A stretch of 64,000 bases of DNA, taken from Oscillospiraceae bacterium (lineage in GTDB: Bacteria; Bacillota; Clostridia; Oscillospirales; WRJC01). A program made the position numbers and the translations under genes. The notes beneath the pieces are model-generated. The model had not been told where the DNA came from. It made no database searches and saw only the letters and a list, made by a program, of their open reading frames with translations. Shown here one piece after another: positions 35,702-44,649 of the stretch. The stretch's first letter is position 1. Every line of letters starts with the position of its first letter. Where the stretch lies: positions 682,001 through 746,000 of the forward strand of contig WRHM01000001.1 of assembly GCA_009783265.1 (NCBI GenBank). Reading direction: 5' to 3'.

Positions 35702-38152
35702 TCAATTCAGCGGCGCTATATGCCATATATTTTCAGCATATTCTTTTATGCTCCTGTCAGCCGCGAAAATCGCCGCCGAAGCTATATTATTCAACGACAT
35801 CTTATTCCATTTTATAGAGTCTTTATACGATTCGTTCAACAAATTATGCACTCTGTAATAATCGCTGAAATCCGCGAGGCACATAAACGGGTCGGCAACA
35901 TAATTCCCCGACAATAAATATTGCGTTATATGACTGAACGAAACCCCGTTGAACCCGTTATTTAACGCCACTATTATTTTCATAAGTTTTTCGTTGCGAA
36001 CATAATAATCATCGGGGTCGTATTTAGCCGCCCATAACGTGTCAACTTCTTTTGCCGTCATGCCGAATATAAATATATTCTCTTTGCCCACAGCGTCTAA
36101 AATCTCTATATTCGCGCCGTCCATAGTTCCAATAGTCACCGCGCCGTTTATCATCAGCTTCATGTTTCCAGTCCCGCTCGCTTCTTTTCCGGCAAGCGAA
36201 ATCTGCTGGCTGACTTCGCTCGCGGGCATTATCTTTTCGGCAAGCGAAACAGAATAATCCTCAAGAAACACGACGCTTAATTTATCTTTTATCAACGGGC
36301 GTTTTTTTATATCCTCGCCTAAGCAATATATTAATTTTATTATCTGTTTTGCCATCTGATAACTCGGGGCGGCTTTTGCGGCGAATATATAAGTCTGGGG
36401 GAGTATATCAAGATTTGGGTTTTCTATTAAATCATTATAAACCGAGATTATCCTCAAAACGTTTAATAACTGCCGTTTATATTCGTGCAGTCTTTTTACC
36501 TGAACGTTAAAAACAGATTCAGGGTTTAGAGAATATCCGAAAGTTTTATTTATATAATTGCTCAGATATATTTTATTTTTATGTTTTATCTCGCCGAGGG
36601 CTTTTAAAATGCTTTCGTCGTTCTCAAATTTTCTAAATTCTGCAAGAATCGCCGCGTTTTTTCTGTAATCTGTGCCTATGCATTCGTCAAGTAAATCAGT
36701 CAATAACGGATTTGACTGCACAAGCCACCGCCTGTGCGCTATGCCGTTTGTGACATTCGTGAATTTATCGGGAGTGTATTCATAAAAATCTTTAAAAAAA
36801 TTGTTTTTTAATATATCAGAATGAATCTTCGCGACGCCGTTTATCGAATGTCCCCCGGCTATGCATAAATTCGCCATTCTGATCTGATTAAACGCAAGTA
36901 TCGCCATTCTCTGTATTTTATCCCAGTCGCCGGGATGTTTTTTCCATAAATCAGCACACAGCCTTTTGTTTATCTCACAAATTATAGAATATATTCTCGG
37001 CATATTTGTCTTTACGAGATATTCGGGCCATGTTTCAAGGGCTTCGGGCAGTATAGTATGATTGGTATATGCCATAGTGTGTCTGGTTATATGCCATGCT
37101 TTGTCCCAGTTATAATTATAATCGTCTATTAATATGCGCATAAGCTCCGGTATCGCGAAAGCGGGATGCGTATCGTTTATGTGAACCGCGCATTTTTTGT
37201 GTAAATTATCAAGATTGGGATAAACAGCGAGATGGCGCGATATTATATTCTGAATCGAAGCCGAGACGAAAAAATACTGCTGTTTTAATCTCAGAGTTTT
37301 GCCTTCGTAGTGATTGTCGGCGGGATATAAAACTTTTGATATTGCCTCGACTATCGCCGTTTCTTCTATCGCTTTGACAAATTCGCCCTGCGAAAAAAGA
37401 GTTACGTCTATACTCGTAGGACTTTTTGCCCTCCAGAGACGCAACACGGCAGGGCTTTCAGTAGAGTATCCCGAAATCATCAGATCATACGGTATAGCCT
37501 CGACTGTCTGGTAATCTTTATACTCAGTTTTCATTTTTCCGTTCTGCCAGTTCTCTTCGATATATCCGCCGAAATTCACTTTGACCGTATAATCCGCTCT
37601 GGGCACAAGAAAAACTTCTCCAGACGGCAGCCAGTCATCCGGGAATTCAACCTGCCAGCCGTCGACTAATTTTTGCTTGAACAGCCCAAATTCATATCTT
37701 ATAGAATAGCCCATAGCGGGATATTTCAAAGTCGCCATAGAATCCATAAAGCAAGCCGCCAAACGTCCGAGACCGCCGTTTCCCAAACCGGGGTCAACGT
37801 CTTTTTCGTATAGATCCTCAAGAGTATACCCATAATCGTTCAATATTTCCTCAAGTTCGTTTTCCAGCCCCAGATTATAAATATTATTTTTAAGCTGTTT
37901 GCCGACGAGAAATTCCATGCATAAATAATATATGTTTTTAAGCCGCTTGGATTTTGTCTGAAGCCTGAAATCGCGGCGTTGTTCTGATAATATATCTCTT
38001 GTCAGAATAGCGACGGCTTTATAAAAATGCGCCGCAGCTGCGTTTTCGCAAGTCAAGCCGTAATATCCCGACAGTTTTTCTTCTATTATTTTAAGCAATT
38101 TTTGTTTTTTATTATTTTCGATTTTGTTTTCTTCTGTTTTATTTGTTTTCAT
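35702..38152 (-). CDS. glgP: Glycogen/alpha-glucan phosphorylase
   Basis: The protein is 816 residues, typical for GT35. It shows VDPGLGNGGLGRLAACFMDS near residue 120, the NDTHPAFAIPELMRIL block, and the pyridoxal-phosphate lysine in ASGTGNMKLMINGA with GTMDGANIEI after it. It releases glucose-1-phosphate from glycogen with phosphate. It is the last gene of the glgC-glgD-glgA block. A broken transposase gene lies between it and glgA. Confidence 0.96.
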   Translation of the reverse strand: MKTNKTEENKIENNKKQKLLKIIEEKLSGYYGLTCENAAAAHFYKAVAILTRDILSEQRRDFRLQTKSKRLKNIYYLCMEFLVGKQLKNNIYNLGLENELEEILNDYGYTLEDLYEKDVDPGLGNGGLGRLAACFMDSMATLKYPAMGYSIRYEFGLFKQKLVDGWQVEFPDDWLPSGEVFLVPRADYTVKVNFGGYIEENWQNGKMKTEYKDYQTVEAIPYDLMISGYSTESPAVLRLWRAKSPTSIDVTLFSQGEFVKAIEETAIVEAISKVLYPADNHYEGKTLRLKQQYFFVSASIQNIISRHLAVYPNLDNLHKKCAVHINDTHPAFAIPELMRILIDDYNYNWDKAWHITRHTMAYTNHTILPEALETWPEYLVKTNMPRIYSIICEINKRLCADLWKKHPGDWDKIQRMAILAFNQIRMANLCIAGGHSINGVAKIHSDILKNNFFKDFYEYTPDKFTNVTNGIAHRRWLVQSNPLLTDLLDECIGTDYRKNAAILAEFRKFENDESILKALGEIKHKNKIYLSNYINKTFGYSLNPESVFNVQVKRLHEYKRQLLNVLRIISVYNDLIENPNLDILPQTYIFAAKAAPSYQMAKQIIKLIYCLGEDIKKRPLIKDKLSVVFLEDYSVSLAEKIMPASEVSQQISLAGKEASGTGNMKLMINGAVTIGTMDGANIEILDAVGKENIFIFGMTAKEVDTLWAAKYDPDDYYVRNEKLMKIIVALNNGFNGVSFSHITQYLLSGNYVADPFMCLADFSDYYRVHNLLNESYKDSIKWNKMSLNNIASAAIFAADRSIKEYAENIWHIAPLN

Positions 38153-38255
38153 TTATTAAAATTTTTATCTCCTGTTGTTTATTGTTATTGCGATAGATTA
38201 AATTTTTGCTAACGTATATTATGCTTGATTTCGACTATCAATTAAAATATAAATT

Positions 38256-38757
38256 TTATTTTTTCACAAAATATTCATCTTCCGCCCATTTGGCGGGGTT
38301 ATTGTCTATGTAATTCCATCTAATCCGATATTCTTCTTCGTTTCGGAGTATGCGTTCGTGGTATGAGCGTTGCCACATATTAAAACCGAATTTCCTTGTT
38401 GTCATTGATTTCAAACTTTGCACAATTTGGGGAATAACCGCCTTTGTAGGGGACGCGCCCCCGCGCGTCCCGTCTTTAATAATGGCGAGTATATGGATAT
38501 GATTTGGCATGATGACATAATTATCAACCAAAACATGAGGATATATGCGATTGATTTTTTGAATCTGCGCCTCAGCAAAGACACCGTATTCTGTCAATTC
38601 AACAAGCGGGACGCGCAGGGGCGCGTCCCCTACAAATAACCTTACCCAACATCTCGTGACCGCCTTCAATACATATCGTTATAAAATAATATCCCGCTTG
38701 CGAATAATCATATCCCTTTAAGCGAATACTCTTTCTAACCGGTAATTCTTTCTGCAT
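38256..38757 (-). pseudogene. REP-associated tyrosine transposase (RAYT, IS200/Y1-like), frameshifted
   Basis: An ATG at 38757, behind GGAGG, opens a good RAYT N-terminus (MQKELPVRKSIRLKGYDYSQ, then AGYYFITICIEGG) that runs into a stop near 38616. A second frame then carries the rest to 38256: VELTEYG, the metal-binding YVIMPNHIHILA (HUH-type His pair), WQRSYHERILRNEEEYRIRW with the likely catalytic tyrosine, and NYIDNNPAKWAEDEY. The frame change falls at a GTAGGGG palindrome (38607-38636). A second such palindrome, in opposite orientation, lies in frame at 38444-38475. The two frames together make a complete protein of about 165 residues. A sequencing slip in the palindrome cannot be excluded. 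Confidence 0.85.
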
Positions 38758-38828
38758 AAATCCGCCTCCAAGCGTATATAATACAAATTTCCTTCGCTCA
38801 ATACATATATTAAATTTATTTTAATTAT

Positions 38829-40364
38829 CTATATCCCCAATAAATCATTATACATTTTAATATATTCTTTTGCCGAAGCTTCCCAGCTGAAATCCCATTC
38901 CATCGCGCGTTTTACAAGCCCCGGCCAGTTTTCTCTGTCGTTATAAGCCGCAAAAGCCCTGTTTATCACTTCTGTTATGCCTTCGCACGAATAATCCGTA
39001 AATACAAATCCCGTACCCTCGCTTTTTTCCGCGTCATACGGCACAATAGAATCTTTAAGCCCGCCGGTTTCGCGCACTGCCGGAACCGCGCCGTATCTTG
39101 CGGCTATCATCTGGCTTAACCCGCACGGCTCAAACTGCGACGGCATCAAAAATATATCTGACCCTGCGTATATTCTTCTTGCGAGTTCCGGATTAAATCC
39201 CAGATGCACGCGTATTTTATCGGGGAACCGCTCACGAAACAGTTCAAATTGCAGTTCGTATTCCCTGTCCCCGTTTCCCAAAACCACAAGTTGCAGCGGC
39301 AGTTTTACGATTTCGTTCATAGCTCCGATAACTAAATCTATGCCCTTATGTCTGACTAATCTTGTCACCATCGCGATTACCGGGATTTGATTATTTTTTG
39401 GCAAGTCTAATACAGTCTGGAGTTGTAACTTGTTTTCAGCTTTTTTATCTATGTTTTCGCTGTCATAATTTGCGAAAATTTTCGAATCAGTTTTCGGGTT
39501 ATAAGATTCTGTATCTATTCCGTTGAGTATGCCGCGAATTTTATCCGTATACATATTTATGACCGGATCAAGGCCGTGGGCGTATTTATAATCGTGTATT
39601 TCTTTTGCGTAAGCAGGCGAGACTGTCGAGATAATATCTGAGCAAACCATTGCGCCTTTCATAAGATTTATCAGCCCGTCAAATTCCACGATTGATCTAT
39701 ACTCATACGAAATATCAAATATATCTTCAAGAATCGACATATTAAATTTACCCTGATATTCTATATTATGCACTGTGAAAACAGTCCTGATATTCTTGAA
39801 TTCTTTTTTATTTGAATAAGTCGTCCTGAGATAAACCGGAATTATCGCAGACTGCCAGTCGTGCGCATGTATTATATCCGGGATAAAATCTATAGCTTCA
39901 AGGATATCCAAAACAGCCTTGCCGAAAAAAGCAAATCTCTCCCCGTCGTCAAAATATCCGTAGCAGCCGCTTCTCTTGAAATAATACTCGTTGTCGATAA
40001 AATAATATATAACATCCCCGGCTTTTGCCGTATATATCCCGCAATACTGATGCCGCCAGCTTAAATCAACGTATATTTTCCCGACAAACTCTAATATATC
40101 TTTGAATTTTACCGCTATTTCTTCATATAACGGGATAACCACACGGACATCTGTATCTTTATCAGATTTACAAAGATTTTTAGGCAATGCCCCGATAACT
40201 TCGCCCAACCCTCCGGTAGTTATAAGCGGCGCGGCTTCGCTTGAAACAAACAATATTTTTTTTGCTGCCTTTTTGACTTTCTTCGCGGCGGGCTTTTTTG
40301 GTTTAACTGCCGGTTCGGTTTTTATTATTTCTTTTGTTTTGGTTGTTGGTGTTTTTGTGGGCAT
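38829..40364 (-). CDS. glgA: Glycogen synthase (ADP-glucose type)
   Basis: The protein is 511 residues, GT5. An N-terminal tail of about 38 residues rich in Lys, Pro and Thr precedes KKILFVSSEAAPL. The core has VFTVHNIEYQGKF, the nucleotide-binding VTRLVRHKGIDLV and the C-terminal FEPCGLSQMIAARYGAVP. The conserved KTGGL sugar-nucleotide motif reads TTGGL, with Thr in place of Lys. It elongates glycogen from ADP-glucose made by GlgC/GlgD just upstream. Confidence 0.94.
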   Translation of the reverse strand: MPTKTPTTKTKEIIKTEPAVKPKKPAAKKVKKAAKKILFVSSEAAPLITTGGLGEVIGALPKNLCKSDKDTDVRVVIPLYEEIAVKFKDILEFVGKIYVDLSWRHQYCGIYTAKAGDVIYYFIDNEYYFKRSGCYGYFDDGERFAFFGKAVLDILEAIDFIPDIIHAHDWQSAIIPVYLRTTYSNKKEFKNIRTVFTVHNIEYQGKFNMSILEDIFDISYEYRSIVEFDGLINLMKGAMVCSDIISTVSPAYAKEIHDYKYAHGLDPVINMYTDKIRGILNGIDTESYNPKTDSKIFANYDSENIDKKAENKLQLQTVLDLPKNNQIPVIAMVTRLVRHKGIDLVIGAMNEIVKLPLQLVVLGNGDREYELQFELFRERFPDKIRVHLGFNPELARRIYAGSDIFLMPSQFEPCGLSQMIAARYGAVPAVRETGGLKDSIVPYDAEKSEGTGFVFTDYSCEGITEVINRAFAAYNDRENWPGLVKRAMEWDFSWEASAKEYIKMYNDLLGI

Positions 40365-40440
40365 GGTTATTTTTCTCCTTTTTGAGGTTTTTAGGTTTTA
40401 GTTTTGTGTTAAGTAATTATAGTAACGCATGGTGTCAGTC

Positions 40441-40574
40441 AAAGCCCTCTTTAGCGGCGAAGCCGCGTAAAGGGGGTGTCACGCAGTGACGGGGGATTCA
40501 TAAAGTTGATGTCGTTTGGAAGAATCACCCGCCGCCTGCGGGCGGCACCCTCTTTTGCGAAAGAGGGCTTTTTT
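40441..40574. repeat. Composite inverted repeat between glgA and glgD
   Basis: AAAGCCCTCTTTAGCGGCGA start and CCCTCTTTTGCGAAAGAGGG plus CTTTTTT end, with GTCACGCAGTGACGGG and CCCGCCGCCTGCGGGCGG hairpins between them. It belongs to the same family as 7454 and 43271. Confidence 0.75.
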
Positions 40575-40633
40575 AGATAATTTCCTTTTTTTGCTGTTTT
40601 TTCTATTAATGCCACGAACTAAATTCTTTTTTC

Positions 40634-41776
40634 TCATATCCTCTTATTCTTCGTGATATACATCAGGTATTCTTTATCAGCCGTGAGCTTTTTTCCGTCG
40701 GTTATAATTACGCCTTTGTCGGCTATTATCCATTCGAGATTGCAGTCCTCGCCAATTATTCCGTCCTGCATTACCACGCAGTTTTTTACAACTGAGTTTT
40801 TGCTTACTTTTACCCCTCTGAAAATAACGCTGTTTTCAACAGTTCCGTCTATAATACAGGCGTCTGCGACAAGTGAATTTCTGACGTTTGCGTTTTCGCC
40901 GTATCTCGCCGGCTCAGAGTCCCTGACTTTTGTGTAAACATTTCTGCCTGTATTATAAAATAATTCGTTTCTCTTATTATTATCGAGCATTTCTATGTTA
41001 TATTTAAAATAATTGTTTATTGAGTTTATATGCGCGCAATAGCCTTTATGCTCATATCCGGCTATATTTATATTATCGACCTCGGCTAATAAAATATCCC
41101 TGACCAAATGAGTCTTTCCGGTCGCGATTGAGTTGGCTATCATGTTTAACATATAATCTTTACGCATAACCCAAGTATTCATGCTTACTTTAAACGTTCC
41201 GCCCTCGACATACCACGGCTCTATATAAACTTCGGTTATCCTGTCCGGATTATGATTACTCGAATCTTCAGGGATTGTATAGAGAGTGGAATGCGCCGCG
41301 CTTTCTTTATCTATATAATGCTCGTTGTAAACCGCAGTTATATCAGCTCCGGATTTTATGTGAAAATCTATTACGTTTTTATAATTTATATTGCAGATCA
41401 TATCGCAGTCGCTCATGACGACAAATTCCTGCGGGGAATTGCTTATATAATTCGCAATTCTCGTAAGCGCGTCGAGTCTGCCCCTGTAAAGACCCGCCCT
41501 GCTGTCCTCGCCATAAGGCGGGAGTATCGCTATCCCTCCGTTTTTACGCGATAAATCCCAGTCTTTGCCCGAGCCTATATGCTCCATCAAAGGCTGATAA
41601 TTGCTTTTTGTTATAACCCCGACTTTATGTATTCCCGAATTTATCATATTTGACAAAACGAAATCTATAAGCCAGTATCTCCCGGCAAACGGAATCGCCG
41701 CGACCGTCCTGTTTGTCGTCAGAGCCCCGACGTCCCACTCGTGTATATCCGAAAAAACTATTCCCAACGCCTGCAT
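40634..41776 (-). CDS. glgD: GlgD, non-catalytic partner of ADP-glucose pyrophosphorylase
   Basis: The protein is 380 residues. It aligns with GlgC along its length (SNMINSGIHKVGVITKSNYQ, GSGKDWDLSRKNGGIAILPP, and a left-handed beta-helix C-terminus). It lacks the catalytic GGxGxRL loop, having FSDIHEWDVGALTTNR instead. In Firmicutes GlgD forms a hetero-oligomer with GlgC and raises its activity. It lies directly between glgC and glgA. Confidence 0.92.
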   Translation of the reverse strand: MQALGIVFSDIHEWDVGALTTNRTVAAIPFAGRYWLIDFVLSNMINSGIHKVGVITKSNYQPLMEHIGSGKDWDLSRKNGGIAILPPYGEDSRAGLYRGRLDALTRIANYISNSPQEFVVMSDCDMICNINYKNVIDFHIKSGADITAVYNEHYIDKESAAHSTLYTIPEDSSNHNPDRITEVYIEPWYVEGGTFKVSMNTWVMRKDYMLNMIANSIATGKTHLVRDILLAEVDNINIAGYEHKGYCAHINSINNYFKYNIEMLDNNKRNELFYNTGRNVYTKVRDSEPARYGENANVRNSLVADACIIDGTVENSVIFRGVKVSKNSVVKNCVVMQDGIIGEDCNLEWIIADKGVIITDGKKLTADKEYLMYITKNKRI

Positions 41777-41837
41777 GTTTATTTATTCCTTTCTAATTTT
41801 TGATTTTATAGACATAAGTAAAATTATTTATTTTACC

Positions 41838-41886
41838 CCTTACCCTCTTTACTAAAGAGGGTAACTCCGCAGAGCCGGGTGTTTTA
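41838..41886. repeat. Short composite repeat between glgD and glgC
   Basis: TACCCTCTTTACTAAAGAGG followed by CTCCGCAGAGCCGGGTGTTT. This is the inverse of the element at 28391. Confidence 0.65.
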
Positions 41887-41901
41887 TTACCCGCATAAAT
41901 T

Positions 41902-43116
41902 TTACCCCACAATATCCCCGTCGATCATATCTCCCGGATTTACAGTGACCCCACCGCCTATTTTTATATCTTTCGCCACGACTGTAATCCCTGTTGCTTC
42001 TGTTCTTTTTTCGCCGATTTTCGAGTTGCTCCCGATTTCGGCGTTTTCGTCTATTATAGAATACTCCACCGATGTGTTCGCGCCAATTACAGAGTTTGCC
42101 ATAATTATAGAATCTTTGACATAACAGCCCTCGTTGATTTTTACTCCGGGGAATATTATAGAATGCTCGACAAACCCGTAAATTTCACACCCTTCTGATA
42201 TAATAGAATTTTTCATGCTCCCCGTCGCGCCTATATAATGCGGGGGCTTCCCCGTAGTTCTCGAATATATTTTCCAGTCGGGCAGATCGTTTTTGAAATC
42301 TTCGTCTAATAAATCCATATTAGCCTGCCATAAACTCTCGATAGTTCCCACGTCCCTCCAGTATCCCCTGAAAGAATACGCGAACATTCTCTCACCTGCG
42401 GCAAGCATTTTAGGGATTATATTTTTTCCGAAATCTTTAGACGATTCTGCGTCTTCGTTATCCTCGATTAAAAACTTTCTCAGTTTATCCCAATTAAATA
42501 TATATAAACCCATAGAAGCCTTGTTGCTTTTGGGGATTTTCGGCTTTTCCTCAAATTCATAAATACTGCCATCGTCGTTTATGTTCATGATTCCAAACCG
42601 GCTCGCTTCTTCTATCGGCACGTCAATAACCGCAATCGTGCAGTCCGCGTTTTTTTCCTTGTGATATTCAAGCATTAAGCTATAGTCCATTTTATAGATA
42701 TGATCTCCGCCCAAAACTATAACATAATCAGGGTCAAATCTTTCGACATAATGCAAATTCTGATATACGGCGTTAGCCGTTCCGGTGTACCAGTCATAAC
42801 CGAAGTTTTTCTGATACGGGGGCAAAATAGTAACTCCGCCCTCTAATCTGTCCAAATCCCACGGCTGCCCGTTGCCGATATACTCGTTGAGCAATAACGG
42901 CTGATACTGCGTCAAAACACCGACAGTATCAAACCCTGAATTTACGCAGTTTGAGACAGTATAATCTATAATCCGGTATTTTCCACCGAACGGGACTGCC
43001 GGTTTCGCGATTTTGCTTGTGAGTACATAAAGCCTTGACCCCTGTCCTCCCGCCAGTATCATTGCCACACATTCTTTTTTCTTTGTGTTTAAAATATTAT
43101 TTATATTTGTAACCAA
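41902..43116 (-). CDS. glgC: Glucose-1-phosphate adenylyltransferase, catalytic subunit
   Basis: The protein is 404 residues. The catalytic loop [20 protein letters not shown] (about residues 18-37), [19 protein letters not shown], the ADP-glucose site GTANAVYQN and the [13 protein letters not shown] motif are all present, with a beta-helix C-terminus. It makes ADP-glucose, the committed step of glycogen synthesis. First gene of the minus-strand glg block. Confidence 0.95.
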   Translation of the reverse strand: MVTNINNILNTKKKECVAMILAGGQGSRLYVLTSKIAKPAVPFGGKYRIIDYTVSNCVNSGFDTVGVLTQYQPLLLNEYIGNGQPWDLDRLEGGVTILPPYQKNFGYDWYTGTANAVYQNLHYVERFDPDYVIVLGGDHIYKMDYSLMLEYHKEKNADCTIAVIDVPIEEASRFGIMNINDDGSIYEFEEKPKIPKSNKASMGLYIFNWDKLRKFLIEDNEDAESSKDFGKNIIPKMLAAGERMFAYSFRGYWRDVGTIESLWQANMDLLDEDFKNDLPDWKIYSRTTGKPPHYIGATGSMKNSIISEGCEIYGFVEHSIIFPGVKINEGCYVKDSIIMANSVIGANTSVEYSIIDENAEIGSNSKIGEKRTEATGITVVAKDIKIGGGVTVNPGDMIDGDIVG

Positions 43117-43270
43117 AAAAACTCCCCCCGATTTCGTTATTATAATATATTATAATAATTATACAACTAATTTCAGGCTTTTACAATATTATTTATGTAA
43201 AATGCGCAAAAAATATATAAAATAAACCCGGAATATTTTTTTATAATAGGCAAAAACTACGCACTCACTA

Positions 43271-43422
43271 AAAAGCCCCCTTCTCAGAAGGGGGTGGCAA
43301 CGCCGCAAACACAGTTTGCGAACAACGTTGACGGGGGTTGTAATTTCGCGCAATCCAAATTCCGCAACCCCCGCCTGCGGCACCCCCTTCACGTCGCCGC
43401 TTCGCGGCTGAAGGGGGCTTTT
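43271..43422. repeat. Large composite inverted repeat upstream of glgC
   Basis: AAAGCCCCCTTCTCAGAAGG start, GGGCTT-type end and inner GACGGGGGTTG...CAACCCCCGCC pairing. It is essentially the reverse of 7454-7590. The 340-base gap holds no gene; the last hairpin can terminate the isomerase gene. Confidence 0.8.
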
Positions 43423-43455
43423 ATTCTATATTTTTACGTTGTTATAATATTATTT

Positions 43456-44190
43456 TTAATTTATTGTTTTAATATAGTCATAGCTTACTTTTATAGACTC
43501 AAACGGCGGGAAATTCACGCATGAATCCTGCTCGACGATTCCCCATTCGACCCCGAATTTTGCCGCGGTTTCCATGACGCTTTTCATATCGACTTTTCCG
43601 CTGCCTATTTCTGTAGGGGTATTTTTTTCATCAACGTCTTTTATGTGAATATAAGCCAGACGGCTTCCTAATTTATTCAGGGCGGCGACAACGTCTGCGC
43701 CTCCGGCGTAAGCCCAGCCCGCGTCAACCTCGAATTTTAAAGACGGAGCTTCGTCATATAAAATATCTATAACAGGCTTTCCGTTGAATTTTCTCTCGAA
43801 TTCTGTAATATGATTATGAAACCCAAGTTCATATCCCATAGGCGCGAGTTTTTGCGCTGCTGCTTCAAATCTTTTAGCCGTGGCTATTGTGCTTTCTTCG
43901 GTGTCTATGCCGTCAGTCCAAGGTATTACTATGCTCTTGGCCCCGATAAAGTCCATAAATTTTGTGACAGTATCAAGATTATTCTCGATTTCGCCTATGC
44001 CTATGTGCGCCCCGTTCGCGATAAGCGAATATTTTTGCAAAAGTTTCCCCACTTCTTCGCCGTGTTCAGGGTCATAAGTCATTTCTATGCTTTTGTATCC
44101 AATGTCAGCTATTCTCTTTAAAACTTCGTCATATCCCAGACCCATTTCGTCTCTAAGAGTATAAATCTGAAGACCGATATTCATTTTCAT
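43456..44190 (-). CDS. Sugar phosphate isomerase/epimerase-like TIM barrel
   Basis: The protein is 244 residues: MKMNIGLQIYTLRDEMGLGY, then GYKSIEMTYDPEH, GFHNHITEFE, FEVDAGWAYAGGAD, YIHIKDVDEK and WGIVEQDSC. The His and Glu/Asp positions at strand ends match the metal site of AP-endonuclease-2-type xylose-isomerase-like barrels. Substrate unknown; typical of inositol or keto-sugar metabolism. GGAGGG site upstream. Confidence 0.8.
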   Translation of the reverse strand: MKMNIGLQIYTLRDEMGLGYDEVLKRIADIGYKSIEMTYDPEHGEEVGKLLQKYSLIANGAHIGIGEIENNLDTVTKFMDFIGAKSIVIPWTDGIDTEESTIATAKRFEAAAQKLAPMGYELGFHNHITEFERKFNGKPVIDILYDEAPSLKFEVDAGWAYAGGADVVAALNKLGSRLAYIHIKDVDEKNTPTEIGSGKVDMKSVMETAAKFGVEWGIVEQDSCVNFPPFESIKVSYDYIKTIN

Positions 44191-44375
44191 AAAAAAATTC
44201 CCTCCTGCAAGATTAATTAATTTTTATTTTTTTCTTGGTTTTACTAATTATATCATAAATAAAAAATATTGCATATAGTTTTTTGTAAAATTTCAAAATA
44301 ATTTTTTTCGCATTATGTTTTATCTAATCATATATTGTTATTATGGGCATATATAATCCGGAGGTATTTAAAATC

Positions 44376-44630
44376 ATGCTTTTAAGCGAGTTAAAAATAG
44401 GGGAAAAAGCAAAAATAATAAATATATCTGATATATCCGGCAGTAAAAACGATAAATCCGATAAATCCATAGATAAACAGAGATTATCTGATTTGGGAAT
44501 TATTGAGGGGACCCGGATAGAAACGCTTTATAAAAGCCCTTTCGGGAATCCCGTAGCTTATTTTATACGCGGGACTGTATTTGCTCTGAGAAACGAAACG
44601 GCGGAAAAAATAACTGTGGAAAAAATATAA
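44376..44630 (+). CDS. feoA: Ferrous iron transport protein A
   Basis: The protein is 84 residues from ATG 44376 (CGGAGG at 44359-44364). The SH3-like fold shows LLSELKIGEKAKIINI, LSDLGIIEGTRIETLYKSPF and RNETAEKITVE. An insertion of about 12 hydrophilic residues (GSKNDKSDKSIDK) lies in the first loop. It assists FeoB, the next gene. I see no Fur box upstream. Confidence 0.93.
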   Translation: MLLSELKIGEKAKIINISDISGSKNDKSDKSIDKQRLSDLGIIEGTRIETLYKSPFGNPVAYFIRGTVFALRNETAEKITVEKI

Positions 44631-44649
44631 GGAGTTATATAATATAAAA

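Noticed and set aside
44191-44375. Fur box ahead of feoAB
   Set aside because: No 19-bp inverted repeat of the GATAATGATAATCATTATC type is found.
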